Positions 46,806 to 59,018 of a stretch of 64,000 bases of DNA are shown here, in pieces (within the stretch, counting starts at the first letter, position 1; each line of letters opens with the position of its first letter). The notes under the pieces were generated by a model. The model made no database searches. It had not been told where the DNA came from and worked only from the letters and a program-made list of their open reading frames with translations. The translations under genes were made by a program, and so were the position numbers. Location: assembly GCF_907165205.1 (NCBI RefSeq), contig NC_058191.1, forward strand, positions 12,154,501 to 12,218,500. Reading direction: 5' to 3'. The DNA comes from Coccinella septempunctata (Eukaryota; Arthropoda; Insecta; Coleoptera; Coccinellidae).

Positions 46806-47300
46806 TTCTTGAGCCATGATATCCTTCTTCTTCCGGGCCCTCTCTTTCCAAACACTTTTCCTTGGAGGATGGATTGTAAGAGTTTGTATTTGTTGTCATT
46901 TCATTATATGCCCGAGTTAGTCCAGTTTCCTTCTCTTAATCGTTTCCATCATCTCTCTTTCCTTCCCCATTCTTTCCAGTACTGTTTCGTTGGTCCCTCT
47001 ATCTACTCATGATATTCTCAGGTTCCTGTACGGCCACATCTCGAAGCCTTCGAGCTTCTTTGGTGTTACCTCGGTAAATGTCCATGATTCCATGCCATAG
47101 TACAATATGGAGAACACATAGCAGCGCTGGAGTTTTACTTTGATATCTAATTTGAGGTCGTGGTCTTTGAAGAGCTTAGACATCCTGATGAAGGCATCTC
47201 TTGCTTTTTCTATTCTGCATCTGATTTCTTGTGAGTGGTCCCACTGTTCGTTTATTAAGGTTCCTAGGTAGACAGGGCACGCGCTTGTATTATGAGGAAA
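46522..47300 (-). mobile_element. LINE family G 3' end with internal duplication
   Basis: The minus strand encodes YLGTLINEQWDHSQEIRCRI, then LYYGMESWTFTEVTPKKLEG, and, after frameshifts, GKRGPGRRRISWLKNLRTWY and FKAAVNKVIIARMVANI. This is the usual end of a widespread insect non-LTR ORF2. The last 135 bp are present twice, separated by (TTAGG) repeats (next entry). It is truncated 5' of about 47300 and inactive. Confidence 0.85.
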
Positions 47301-47631
47301 GATGGAGGTCATTTATCAGATACATAATTTATTAATACATTTTCTAATGAAATTTCGTTGGTAGTTGCAATAAAAATGTTTAATACATATAATAATAAAT
47401 AACCCAAAATAATAATGAAATTAGGTCAACGTAGAAAAAATGGAGAGAAATAAAAAAGTTGACAATTCTTTCAAAAATCAGAAAAATTCCAATATAATAT
47501 CTCGTACACTTTTGTTTTTCGGTTATAAATAAATATGGCTCGAACGACTGCAAATGAGTCGAATTGTACGTACACGCAGATATACAAAATAAATGTAACT
47601 ATATAATGTATAAGGTATGATTCCTTGACTC
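47301..47631. other. AT-rich unassigned DNA
   Basis: Nothing was recognised. Confidence 0.4.
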
Positions 47632-48222
47632 GTACAAATATTTTCACAGTAGATTCTTGAGGTCAAAAGAAAAACTTTTTTCTTATACCATTTTTGCCGA
47701 TTCAGCCCTGATAAATAGATATAGCCATTTTAAGTTTTCATAATGAGGTGTGCCAACCCTGTACATATCTGTGGATCTTTGGGTTGTATTCAGTCAAAGT
47801 ATCCAATTTTTCAAATTTTTTCAGATACTTTTCAATATTTGAACATCGATTTACTCGAAAATGATGCATTATACGAGAAAATATGAGGAATATTCTTCTT
47901 TTACGAAACGTAAGCTTAGTTTCAAGAGTTGGGTTCTTTGAATTTTTGGTGTTTTTATGGTACGTAATGGTCATAATGAGAAATCTGGAAAACATGGGTG
48001 ATATCTCGTGTTCGGGAAAGATTCACCAAAAAAGTGAAAAACTATATTCCGAAATTCATTTCATTTGATGAAACCGTTTATGAGTAAAACTAAAAATAAT
48101 TTTTTTTTATTGTTTTTCAACAGCCTGTATCTTTTAAACCGAGCCGATTCGGAAAAAATGGTAGAATAAAAGTGTTGATTTCTACCTCAAGAATTTTCCT
48201 TTTAAAATATTTATACGTAAGT
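47632..48222 (-). mobile_element. Family C short form
   Basis: TIR: CGTACAAATATTTTCACAGT at the left and, inverted, CGTATAAATATTTTAAAAGG at the right, followed by TTCTTGAGGT in both arms. Along its length it is the reverse complement of the right module of family C (39055-39612). For example GAAATGAATTTCGGAATATA and GATATCACCCATG are found in both. Non-coding. Confidence 0.75.
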
Positions 48223-48470
48223 AAGATGATGAAAAATAGGTACTTCTGTCAACGGTAGTGTCCGAATTGTGAACCATCGTTAGATAAGCATGCCAAAATA
48301 ACACTACGTATGGAGTTGCCGATGTGAATACTGGTGAATTCTCTCACGGCGTTTTCCGTTCTGTTTCTTAATTGTTCATAACTTTGTATTCTTGTTTCGT
48401 AAATTTTATTTTTCAATCCGTGATTCCAATCATAGAGACTCAGGTTCACAAAAGATAATGCATATTCAAC

Positions 48471-50029
48471 GGTCGCTATGGTAATACCAGCCTTCTTATA
48501 ATTCAGAAGGAAAAAGAATTGAAGTTTTTTCTCGTGTAATATGCTTCATATGATACATTTTTGAAATCAGCAAAAAAATTGCGGCAAGATGAAAGAACTT
48601 TCCACTATAGTTTACATTGGAAAAATCAAAATTCCCTGACGTATCTCGTGAATGACTGGATCGAAAAATTCAATAATATCTTATTCGAATTCCTCATAAA
48701 AAAGTGTCTCTAGTGTAACAACGGATTTCGAATACGGGTTCAAACAAGCGAGTTATTCAGCTTGATTGAAAATGATAATTTCTCAATTTTCGTTTATGAC
48801 TCAAAATCTATGAATGTTAGGCTGGAAGTTTTCACATGTGGAATATTCAGGAAAAAAGAGCTCGAGAATGTGTCGTCGGTTTCCTTCTAGCTGCCATAGT
48901 TCTCGAGATCCCCTCAATAGACAACGAATTTCGATGTTTTAGCACTACAGCTTTTAAACCAAAGGAGATAGACAAAATCTGATAGCCCATTCTCGTTCTC
49001 TTTTTCTGAGAAACTTACAATAGCAGTAGTGATTTTTGGCCACTTTCTTTTGTTTTCGAGTTATAAGCAAAAATTGGAAAAATGGCGATATCGAAATAAA
49101 TTTATATTTCCGCTAATACTGATGATAGAGCTCTGAAATTGAAACATTATAGAGGCATTTTTTTACGTAGAATCTAGTGGCGTGCTCGCCTTTTTAGCAG
49201 GATTTTTAATTACGAAGCTATTACCCAAAGTTATGTTTTTTTAAATGGGAACACTATTTTTCTGTGCAATTTTTTGAAAGCTTAATTTTTACTGATTTCA
49301 AAAATATAAAACGTCATATGGTTTGTATAAATATAAATAATAGAAAATGGTGAAAAACCTTTTTTCTCAATATTTCTATGGTTTCAACTTTTGACGAGCA
49401 CAGAAAAATAGAGTTTCCTTTAACAAAAGCAGTCTCCTTCCGGTAATGTCATTCTTTCTATGCTTTTTACCAATTTTCACAAAATTTGAATCAAGATATA
49501 TTTCATAAATTTTCATAATAATGAAAGGACTTATAAAAGGAGACAGTGCTAATCATTCGATGCTTAATGTTTCTGTGCTCATCAAAAGTTGAAACCCTAG
49601 AAATATTGAAAAAAAGGTTTTTGACCATTTTCTATTATTTATATTGATACCAACGATATGATGTTATATATTTTTGAAATCAATAAAAATTAAGCTTTCA
49701 AAAAATTGCACAGAAAACTAGTGTTCCCATTTAAAAAAACATAACTTTGGGTCATAGCTTCATCATTAAAAATCCTGCTAAAAAGGCGAGCACGCCACTG
49801 GATTCTACTTAAAAAAGTGCCTGAATAATGTTTCAATTTCAGAGCTCTATCATCAGTATTAGCGGAGATATAAATTTATTTCGATATTACCATTTTTCCA
49901 ATTTTTGCTTATAACTCGAAAACAACAGAAAGTGGCCAAAAATGACTACTGCTATTGTTAGTTTCTCAGAAAAAGAAAACGAGAATGGGGTATCAGGTAG
50001 TGCTAAAACATCGAAATTTGCCCACCCTG
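48471..50029 (+). mobile_element. Family D element, copy 1, split by a foldback
   Basis: 48471-48931 and 50015-50029 together match the uninterrupted copy at 52743-53246: GGTCGCTATGGT at the start, AAAAAAGAGCTCGAGAATGT inside, and GCCCACCCTG at the end followed by TA. The foldback at 48932-50013 separates them. No coding sequence. Confidence 0.8.
48932..50013. mobile_element. Foldback element 1 nested in family D
   Basis: 1082 bp consisting of a left arm (48932-49406), a 163-bp centre and a right arm (49570-50013) that are imperfect reverse complements. The outer end is CGATGTTTTAGCAC and its inverse. The flanks AATTT / AATTT look like a 5-bp target duplication. The uninterrupted family D copy reads ACGAATTTTGCCCACC at the same place. 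No protein is encoded. Confidence 0.85.
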
Positions 50030-51103
50030 TACATCCTTTTTCATGACCGTAAATACTGTCCATATGGAGAATTCCAGCCTTCGTTCATAATACTTTGCGA
50101 GCAGTGGTGATATTTAATTTCAGACAATGCTGTTCATCTCAATTTCCTGCGAGCGCCTGAAACCACCTCGGCACAAAAGCGCCATCCATCCTCTGACTGC
50201 GCTACGTCGAAAGTCCGAGGGCAAACCGGTAATCAAATCGATAAATTGATACCTCTCCCAATTACGCGCAGTACGAAATCGAATTATCCCCCCATAATAT
50301 TCCGTTTCGATTCGTCGGAAACAGCGAGATTTCGCAGAAAAAAGAAGCCCAATATTGACCGAAGAATCGAATTAAGCCGTTCGTTCTATTTCCCGATGCC
50401 TGGAATTGATAAGACTCAATCTATCGGCTGGCTGGTCTCGAATTAAGCCCTCTGCCTCGCCCGAATCGGCATTGAAAGGGGTCTCGAAGGGTTGGGGGTA
50501 GGATTTGGCCCGGAAAATAATTTGTTTATGTGGAGGACGATGAAGGAAAGTATATCAGTAACTTTCCCTATCGTTCTTCAAGGATATACGCAGAGGAGAG
50601 GACGGGTCGTTGCGCCGACTTTTTCAATCAAAATTCTTCGTATACGCATCTCGAGATTGGAGAATTCGCGTGGGCGAAAAGCGGAAATTGAGTCGACGAA
50701 AAACTCTTAGGATTAATGAAGAATTCATCTAATACAGGTTTTATTCGATGTTCGATGAGCACGCTAACTGATTTGAAGAAAAAATCAGTCTTACGGTCTT
50801 AAAATAACTTGTATATTTCCACTGTTATCTTCATCATTTATTGTTTTGAGAAACTATGCTGATTTGATCAGTGGATTTCAAGCAGGTGGTATTACTCATC
50901 GAAATAAAACATTTTACTACAAATAACTCACAAGAAACTTTCAAGATGATCAAGATGAAAAAACATCGCTTATATAGAAATGCAAACTGACAACAAATCA
51001 GGATGTCCGCAGGTACTTGACTCGACTATTTCCAAAATTTTTCCCCGTTTCAGATCATTTGGGATTAACGGTCCTTTCCACGTGTGTATGTCCGATGTGT
51101 GTA
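50030..51103. other. Unique DNA with a GC-rich island at about 50140-50710
   Basis: CG-rich unique sequence. No exon was recognised. Confidence 0.4.
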
Positions 51104-52296
51104 TACTTCATTCAACTTTATTTTAGCAGTCGGTTGGCCATGGAAATTTGACACATTTCACTCTGTATAGTACGAAAATGTGGGGTTATGAAGCTTGTCA
51201 AAACATTTTTGGGTTTTAAATCAACGCTATGTTGCCCGTTCGACGTAAAAGTTTCTGTTATTACGTATTTTATCACAATGTCGAATCTCTTCGGAAAATA
51301 TCTGACGAACATAATTGAAGTTCATACAAACTGATTGAAGGCATACCAAATCCAGTTATTCGCATGGAAAATACAAGAGATCAGTATAATATCATAATAT
51401 GCACTAGCTTGAGGAGAGTTAATGTTCGTTATCTTCTTTGGCTTACATCATTTGTAGATTTCAAAAATATTAACCCGAAGATGAAATGCATATGATGCAG
51501 TGGTTGGCAATGGGTATCTCCCGAAGGAATTAACAGATAATTACAAGAATGTTAAATTTTTCAATAAAAATCATCTTGCATCAATATAAGTAAAAGGAGT
51601 TGAAGGAAGTTGCAACTTCACCGTTAAACAAAAATTTCACATGAATAAACAGTAACAGGGCAACTTGCGCGTATTTGTGGCTATTCATCTTAATACATTG
51701 ATGTAATTATAATAATTAGGTATTTATTAGTACCTTAAGACATTTACATTGTATAGGACAAGTCAAATGAAAAACAGAAAAATTTTAGGGAACTCATCTC
51801 CGATGACATTTATCGAAAATCCTGTAGTAAACTTTTCGCATTAATTCACTCAAACATAAAATTCTGAAATGCCACCACTTTTTTGGGTCTCCCAATAGAA
51901 GGAAATTCTTTGTCATACTCTTCATTCACAATCTTTCTGATTGTGGAAATATTCTGCTGAAATATAAGTCGTTTAGATTCAGATGAAACATTTTATAAAT
52001 TCTCTTACATTGAATATGTTCGCTACCGTCTGACGTATTGTGGATTTTAGAATATCAACTAACTATTTGAATGAGCGGACCTGAATTCTAAATAGCACTT
52101 CCTGAAACCCTGTCTCTTTTTTCAATCACTTTCGGCATTTTCGAATTTTCGTAATAAAAATTGATATTAGTTGTGGCAACGGCGTTATGACATCAACGAC
52201 ATTTCATGAGTGCCAACCTAACTTCGTTCTAGTTACAAAAACTTGAGAAAATTATTTCATGGCCAACCGACTGCTAAAATAAATTTGAATGAAGTA
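51104..52296 (+). mobile_element. Family B TIR element, copy 3 (complete)
   Basis: 1193 bp. Ends TACTTCATTCAACTTTATTT and the inverse TTGAATGAAGTA, with TA flanks (51102-51103 and 52297-52298). Near-identical over most of its length to 4209-5431 by eye, with small deletions. No transposase is encoded. Confidence 0.88.
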
Positions 52297-52298
52297 TA

Positions 52299-52742
52299 CG
52301 TTCGGTGTATACTCCGAAAATCTTTCAAACAAACGACAGCATTTTGCTTGCATTAAAAAACGGCATTCATTAGTTCTTAATTTACGCTTTCAATTTTGTA
52401 CGTAAAACCTTGTTTTTTTTTAAATTGAAGTTAATGAACATCTTGATGTCACCCCGTCTCTTTTTTTCCATTTTAGTTGTTTTTTTTATAAGAAAAAAAA
52501 AGGTGAACTTCAGTGTCTATAAAACTTGTTTTCACAATCATTTTTCGACGGTTTTTAAACATATTTCGATAAAAATATCGGGGGTTTGACATAGGCGATT
52601 CAATTCTCTATATATAACAAAAATTTTTATAGTGATTTATACCGAAATCATGCTGAAATTCGGTAATAACTGAAAATTATTCAATATTCCTATGATAACC
52701 TCTAGCGTGGTAATTTCTTTTTTTCAACTGTATCATTTTCAA
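52299..52742. other. AT-rich unassigned DNA
   Basis: Homopolymer-rich. No gene was seen. Confidence 0.4.
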
Positions 52743-53246
52743 GGGTCGCTATGGTTACGCCAGCCTACTAAAAATTCAACAGTGAATCGAAAAGCAGGAA
52801 AAAGTATTGAATTTTTTTTTTTATATTATATTCATGTGAATAGCGACATATGATATATTTTTGAAATCAGCAAAAAATTTGCAGCAAGATGGAAGAACTT
52901 CCAACTATAGTTTACATTTGAAAAATCAGAAATACTTGTCGTATCTCGAAAATGACTGAAATCAAAAATTTAATAATATCATATTCGAATTCCTCATAAA
53001 AAAGAGCCTATAGAATGTAACAACAGATTTCGAATGCGAGTTCAAATAAAAGAGTTATTCAGCTTCATTGAAAATGACAATTTCTCAATTTTCGTTCATA
53101 ACTCAAAATCTATGAACGTTAGGCGGGATCTGTTTTCAGATTTGGAGTAGTCAAGAAAAAAGAGCTCGAGAATGTGTCGTCCGTTTTCTTCCAGCTGCTA
53201 TAGTTCTCGAGATCCCTTCAGTAGACAACGAATTTTGCCCACCCTG
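52743..53246 (+). mobile_element. Family D element, copy 2 (uninterrupted)
   Basis: Homologous to 48471-48931 plus 50015-50029. It keeps the empty site ACGAATTTTGCCCACC and ends CACCCTG followed by TA. Non-coding. Confidence 0.8.
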
Positions 53247-53252
53247 TACTAC

Positions 53253-54125
53253 TTCCCCTTAACCAGAATCATATCATGTTCCGCATTTGAGTAGATGCAT
53301 CTTTTGACAAATTAACAACAAAAATCACACAAGTGGTGGTGACTGGTGGGAATTATTAAATACGGTGCATCAAACCAGCTTGCAGAATGACTTTCATCTT
53401 CTGCCTTGGTTCCTCTCTTTTTTTAACATTTTATATTGTTTTGGTTTATTTTTGACAAACTTGTATCGTTCGTTCACCCTTTTGTTTTGTTTGCCGTGCC
53501 ACCACTGAGCGGATTGATGCGCTTGACCTTGACCGTTAATTTTATGAATTCTGTTGTTCCGTAAGATGTTATGCTTTTTTTATGACGTTTCAGGTTTTGT
53601 TTTGTTTATATCATTCTAGAGAATTATTCTAGACTGCTGCACCGTGAGTTGTTGACTTTTTATTGATATCTTTTTATTCGTTTAATTTTGCTTTCTCTCG
53701 TTGCAGATGTCTAATACTCAGTTCTTGAAAATGATGATGCAATTTATTGTAACTAGTCGGGCATACAGGATTTTCTAGTCTTCAGTAAATAGATCCACCA
53801 ATAAAAAGTTTTAATAAATTTTTCTTACTTATATAGTAATGGCGTCGCCAAAGTGTTCAGAGAGATAATGTCGGCTATAAATGTCTGAAATGAATGCCGT
53901 CATTCACGACTTGTTTACGAAATATATCTCTTCATTATGTAGAAACGACTTCTACATTAAAACCTCCTCGAATAAATTCTCTATCCTGTAGTAAAATCCC
54001 CATGAATATCGGGCATCTGAATCCGACGTTATGTGAAAACAATCTAAAAACCTCGCAAAAAATTAACAAACACAACTCCTACAAACTTACAAACTCCACT
54101 TTGGGTTAACTTCTATATCTACATA
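53253..54125. other. Unique AT-rich intronic DNA
   Basis: No exon or repeat was recognised. Confidence 0.4.
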
Positions 54126-54680
54126 CACAGGGTATTTCCTAATTGAATGTCAATTTTTATGGAGGTGATTTTTGGGCCTCTTTTAAGAAGAAAACTTCAT
54201 GTGAACATATATCCAAAACGTCTTACCTTTTGAGATACAGGGTGGTGAAGTTTTCAAAAATAAATCATTTATTATCAATAGATATCTACAATACCACTTC
54301 AGATATTTGAATGAAATTGGTCATACATGTACTATAAATCAAGAGGCTTTTTTCAATGTATCACTTTTTTTTTATTTCCACCAGTGGTAATTTGATCTAC
54401 CTATTTTTGCAGACATTGAAATAAAAATCATTTTTGAAATTCCCAATCATTTCTCACCAATGTTGATCACTTGACTTTTTTGAATCCGATTCACGGTTTC
54501 TGCTTAAAAAAATAAAAACCGTTTCTCTGCATGATCATAACAATATCGTTATTATATACATATGACAATATCACAGAAACATACGTAGATTTTATTTTTT
54601 TAGTGGTAAGATGTTTAGGACATATGTTCATATGAAGTTTTTTTCTTGAAATAGGCCCAATTTTCATTTCTAGTTTTCGC
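54126..54680. mobile_element. Inverted-repeat relic with a CAGGGTA end
   Basis: The left arm (54165-54235, containing AAACTTCATGTGAACATATA) is inverted at 54595-54670. The left terminus is TACACAGGGTATTTCC. The right terminus is not preserved. A second CAGGGTG word at 54236 suggests a composite. Non-coding. Confidence 0.55.
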
Positions 54681-55431
54681 ACAATCTTCGCTCTTCCGGA
54701 GCACATTTGTTTCCCTTCAGGGGTCCCCGGATCGAGTGTATTCAACAATCTTCACGCCTGGCGTCGCAATCAGTCCTTCTTGTTGCAGAACTGTCGATGT
54801 TCCCTCCGGTTGCCGGCCTCACCGGAAGCAGAAACCGATGCCGCACCGGAACTGCAGCTCCGGTCGACAGCGAATGCTGATCCGAGCAGGCTGGAGAGCG
54901 CGGGGACCGTACCGTGTTTCGCGACTGTCGTCCTCTATGGAAATTTAATAACAAAGTTGACGTTTGCCTCCATTAAGGAAGAATGCCGATGACAGGGTTC
55001 ATTGCGCCATCTGTTCGGGGTAATTGAATTTAAACGTTATCCGGTCTGGGCGCATTGGAGAGGGGCGGTACGACGAATATAATGATATTATAGTTGAAAC
55101 TCTGCCGGTTCCTTCGGATATTGATACATTTCAGCCACGTAAGACCTTCTGCGTTTCTTTGGACATCCGGGGCCGGAGCAATATGAATTTCAAAATCGTC
55201 TTCCGAAATGTGCACGAGGATAACGAACAGTTTGGCATATCCAAGATGTGAAAAAACTTATAGTAAAATTAAATATGACGCCAAATTGACAAATATCATA
55301 TGACGAATACAAGCATGGTGAAAATTAATTCAACCACTCAGCTGAAAATCAACCAATGTTACGACTCGAATCGAACTAGCCAGGAGAAATCATTAAGGAT
55401 AACAACGAAAAGACGATCTCATCTTCCAACT
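54681..55431. other. Unique DNA with the most GC-rich island of the window, about 54700-55240
   Basis: It contains several CCGG-type inverted words. A frame following a good acceptor-like TCCTTCTTGTTGCAG (ending 54786) stays open until about 54990, but no consensus donor follows, so an exon call is not justified. Confidence 0.4.
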
Positions 55432-55953
55432 GAAACGTCACATTTTGAAAAAACCATTTCAACCGTTTCGCAAAAAATTATTTTAAGTATGTACTTAAAA
55501 ATGAAAAATAAAAATAGGTATTTGAAATTTAAAGCGTTTCGTTTCCATTGCACAAGTTGGCAACATCGACTGAAATATGCGTTGATAATAAAGGACAACA
55601 AATATTATCTTGATGAGATAGACAAAGATGTTGTCTACGAAGTATGCGATGAACGAGGAACGTCGTAAAATTTTATGGGATTTTTATGGCCGGTTGCTCT
55701 TGAGGCTCTCCAGTGGGTACACGCCTTATGATGGCTGTAAATCAACAGCTATTATTTTATAAACAAGCCATTGTTCTTTTCATTTTCTAGTAGGCGCTGT
55801 TGCCAAATCGTAAACTAGAAACGAAGCGATTTAAATTTTAAAATCTTATATTTGAAGAATAATTTTGAATAGTTTCTGCGCTGCATTTGAAAAATCCATG
55901 TTCCAGTTTAAACTTGCATATGCTGTGATAACCCAAATTGAGGAGAATTCCCC
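55432..55953 (+). mobile_element. Family A element, copy 3 (left ~50 bp missing)
   Basis: Homologous to copies 1 and 2 from GAAACGTCACAT onward and ends GGAGAATTCCCC. It shares with copy 4 the 'ccttatgatggctgtaaatcaa' version and lacks the 'gctgatcgga' segment, defining a second subgroup. Confidence 0.8.
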
Positions 55954-58900
55954 ATTAGACTCCAACCGCTCACCTGCCATATTCTTGCTGATTTGAATTT
56001 ATTTATAAGGAGATTTTGGTTATTTTTACCCACAACAGATAAATTAATATCTTTGATGAATCATTCGGGAACAATTGTATTGCTAGAAATGTATTTCGAT
56101 ATTTTAGATAATTATCATTGAAAATATTCATAAGAATAGCTTGAAAATACCCCATTTTTTAAACTCCCACAAGTAGTTTCGCACGGGATTCTGAAGAAAC
56201 CCAGGAGGTTTGATATAAATACAAAAGAAAAAACACAAATTTCACTAAATAATCCGACAGTTTATGAGGACTGTCGAACATTTCATCAACAGTTAAGGAA
56301 TGGATAATGAAAAAAAGAAATTTTCAATATCTTCAACAGAAGTTGACTTATGTAGTTCAATAGCATACTTTATGAAAACCTCCTCATACATTTTATCTAA
56401 TTTATCGAATAATTCTTGAGATTTTTGTGCAGTGTCACTGCTATTCAACTCAGCTCGGAAGTAGATGAAGTTACCTACCTATTCAAGTCTTTCAACATTA
56501 ATGTTATGAGAGATCCCTGATGTGATATCACCGGAAAATAAAATCAATTAATATCATGATTATTTGATCCATTACTTTTTTTTAAGGATATGTATGCTCT
56601 TGTAAGTTTCCAGTACTTCGTTCTTTAGGAGATAGGTATTGGTTTACTCAATTTTGCCTCTTTTCTAACTGAAAAGATTGTGGGCACAGCACTGGATTTC
56701 AAAACTCGCTTACCATCTATTCTGTTTTTCTCCCACATTTGTGCAGCAAAATGAACCGAAAATTCATGCTTCGTTATTTAAGAACTGACAGAATAGATCT
56801 TACTTCGCACAAACAAGAATATTCAGAGGGCTTCCAATTATTTCTGTTAATTATTAACAACCACACTTTCATGGATCCCTAGGAAAATGTTTGCAGAATT
56901 GCTGCAATCAATTGATGAACAACCTGACATAAATGTATTAACAAATACAAGAATTTATATGGATTGAATTAATCCACAGCTATAAAACTGCATTGTCGCC
57001 ACTGTGTTTGATAAAGTCACTGTAATTTATATTTCTAAGTCCCTGTTAACCAACCTGAAGACCACTCCTATCGCAGAAAAGTACATGGTGGTCAGATAAA
57101 AATAACAGACACCTCTGAAGTGCATTTTTGGATGGATACAAACTAGAAGGATAGGATTCAAACCGGGAAAGTAATTTATGGACATAAGTTCCTAAATTAC
57201 ATTACTTAAATGCAAAAACCAATTTCTCCGCACACAAAACTTCGAAAATCAGTCTCTCTCTCTCTATCTCTCTCTCCAGAAAGTTGCGTTTTTTACAAGT
57301 TGCAATTTCTTTCTTCCGTTTTATGGCCATCTTCATTTTTAGGCCGTTATGCAGAAGAATTTGTGTTGAATAATTCCTAGATCCACCAAGACTCACTCTA
57401 CAGACTGAGCATTATATTAAAAAAATTCTTGAACAGGTAATGTATTTTTTTTAATGACAACCCAAATTTTTCGTGTCGAAAATGAGTACACCTTTTGTTT
57501 CTGAACATTTTTTAATCTTCGATGAGTTTTTTCTCAGCACTTCTTTACCATAGGGATGAAATGAATAAACTAGTATTGAATTTCTCATTTTTCTTTTTTT
57601 GAGTAGTTTTAAGTCGATTACATAGATACACTCTAGAAATGATTGCTGTTTTTGTAATGGTTTATGTCATTAAATTGGAATTTTCATTATTTTATGTATC
57701 CTGGGGTCATGACATTCACTTTGATAGGGATTGATGTTTTTGAAGTTTTATCGAAAGCATGTCTCTTTCGTAGGCTAGTAAATGATGAGAGATGAAAGGA
57801 CTGTCAATTAGATGCTCTATTGGTTTTGTAATTGGGAATTTTTTTCAGGTGATTCATCAATTACCTATTACTCTACGAAAAAGTCATATTTTTAATAACA
57901 TTTCAAGAATATCAATCTCTCCTAAGCGTATATCATTGACATCAAAATACATAAAGAAGTAAAAATTCTGATTCAATGAGCTCAACCATTTCATCTCCAT
58001 AACAAAAAAAAGGATGATAAGCAACCCCTTCAGTGACCAAATTATCGTCATTAACAACAAAAGGTTGCCCTTTAAAAATGTTAAATACCCTCAGCCTCTT
58101 ATAGAGGATGCATGAAAATCTCTTCACTTCAACATGTCAATATAAATATTTACCTGTTCTAAATTTTCCTTTTTCCTACAAGAAAGTAATTACCGAAAAT
58201 ATTTGGTGCGTTTCTTTTCACTCTGTATAGACGCCCTAAAGGCTTCGCTTCGAGTCCAAGCCTTCTAATCCCTCCCGCAAAAAAAAACAAATTTCAACCA
58301 ACCCCGAAAATTATCAGCTTTTCGTCCGAAATTCCAATCAACGTTCAGCGCAGTCGAAAAACCGACCGGCAAAAATTGAATTTACGAATTCGGGTCAATC
58401 CGCGGGTTCATTTTTCCAGTTACTAACTTCGTTTCGCGAAAAACCCGTTAAAGCGGCACGGGACTTTAAAACCTCTATTAGAACAAAAACGCGGAATGAT
58501 AATTCTATTTAGCGAACTGGGATAACGAGAAACGGAAAACTGGAATCTACTTAATCCCCCCTGATGGGGCCGTGGATCCCTCACAATAAAACTGCGAAAT
58601 AAGCATAAAATTTCATTATTTCAATTCCGATTATGCTTACACGCGGTAAAAACTCGTTTTCCGCCAGCAGAAAGAAAGTTAATTCGTACGGTCCATGCGA
58701 TATTCAAATTTTACGCGAAATTGAATGCGACACGAAACGTTTCCGACTGAATATTCGCCGTTAATTTTTATATTTTCCATCGTAAAATTGGCTCGGGACG
58801 CTTATCGAGATCTTCGTCGAACTATCGGGCCAATATATCCTCAAGAATCGGGAGAATATTCGCTCTATAACTGTAAAGTTACTCGAAATATTCCTGTACC

Positions 58901-59016
58901 AGCTAGCGAATTGAGTTTTGTGCAGGTATCCTTAAAGCTTAAAGTTTACACAAGAAGCAATATGTAACTCAATGCAATCTGCACTATATCGTTATATCGT
59001 ATATCTTCGTCTTTTA
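55954..59016. other. Longest element-poor stretch, with a (TC)n tract and a GC-rich island at about 58220-58900
   Basis: Three kb of mostly unique AT-rich intron sequence. A (TC)n microsatellite lies at about 57251-57279. The island at 58220-58900 has a stop-free 80-codon frame (58725-58967) without splice support. No exon is called. Confidence 0.45.
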
Positions 59017-59018
59017 TA

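Noticed and set aside
57251..57279. (TC)n tract considered as a promoter GAGA-type element
   Set aside because: A simple microsatellite with no nearby transcription start evidence.
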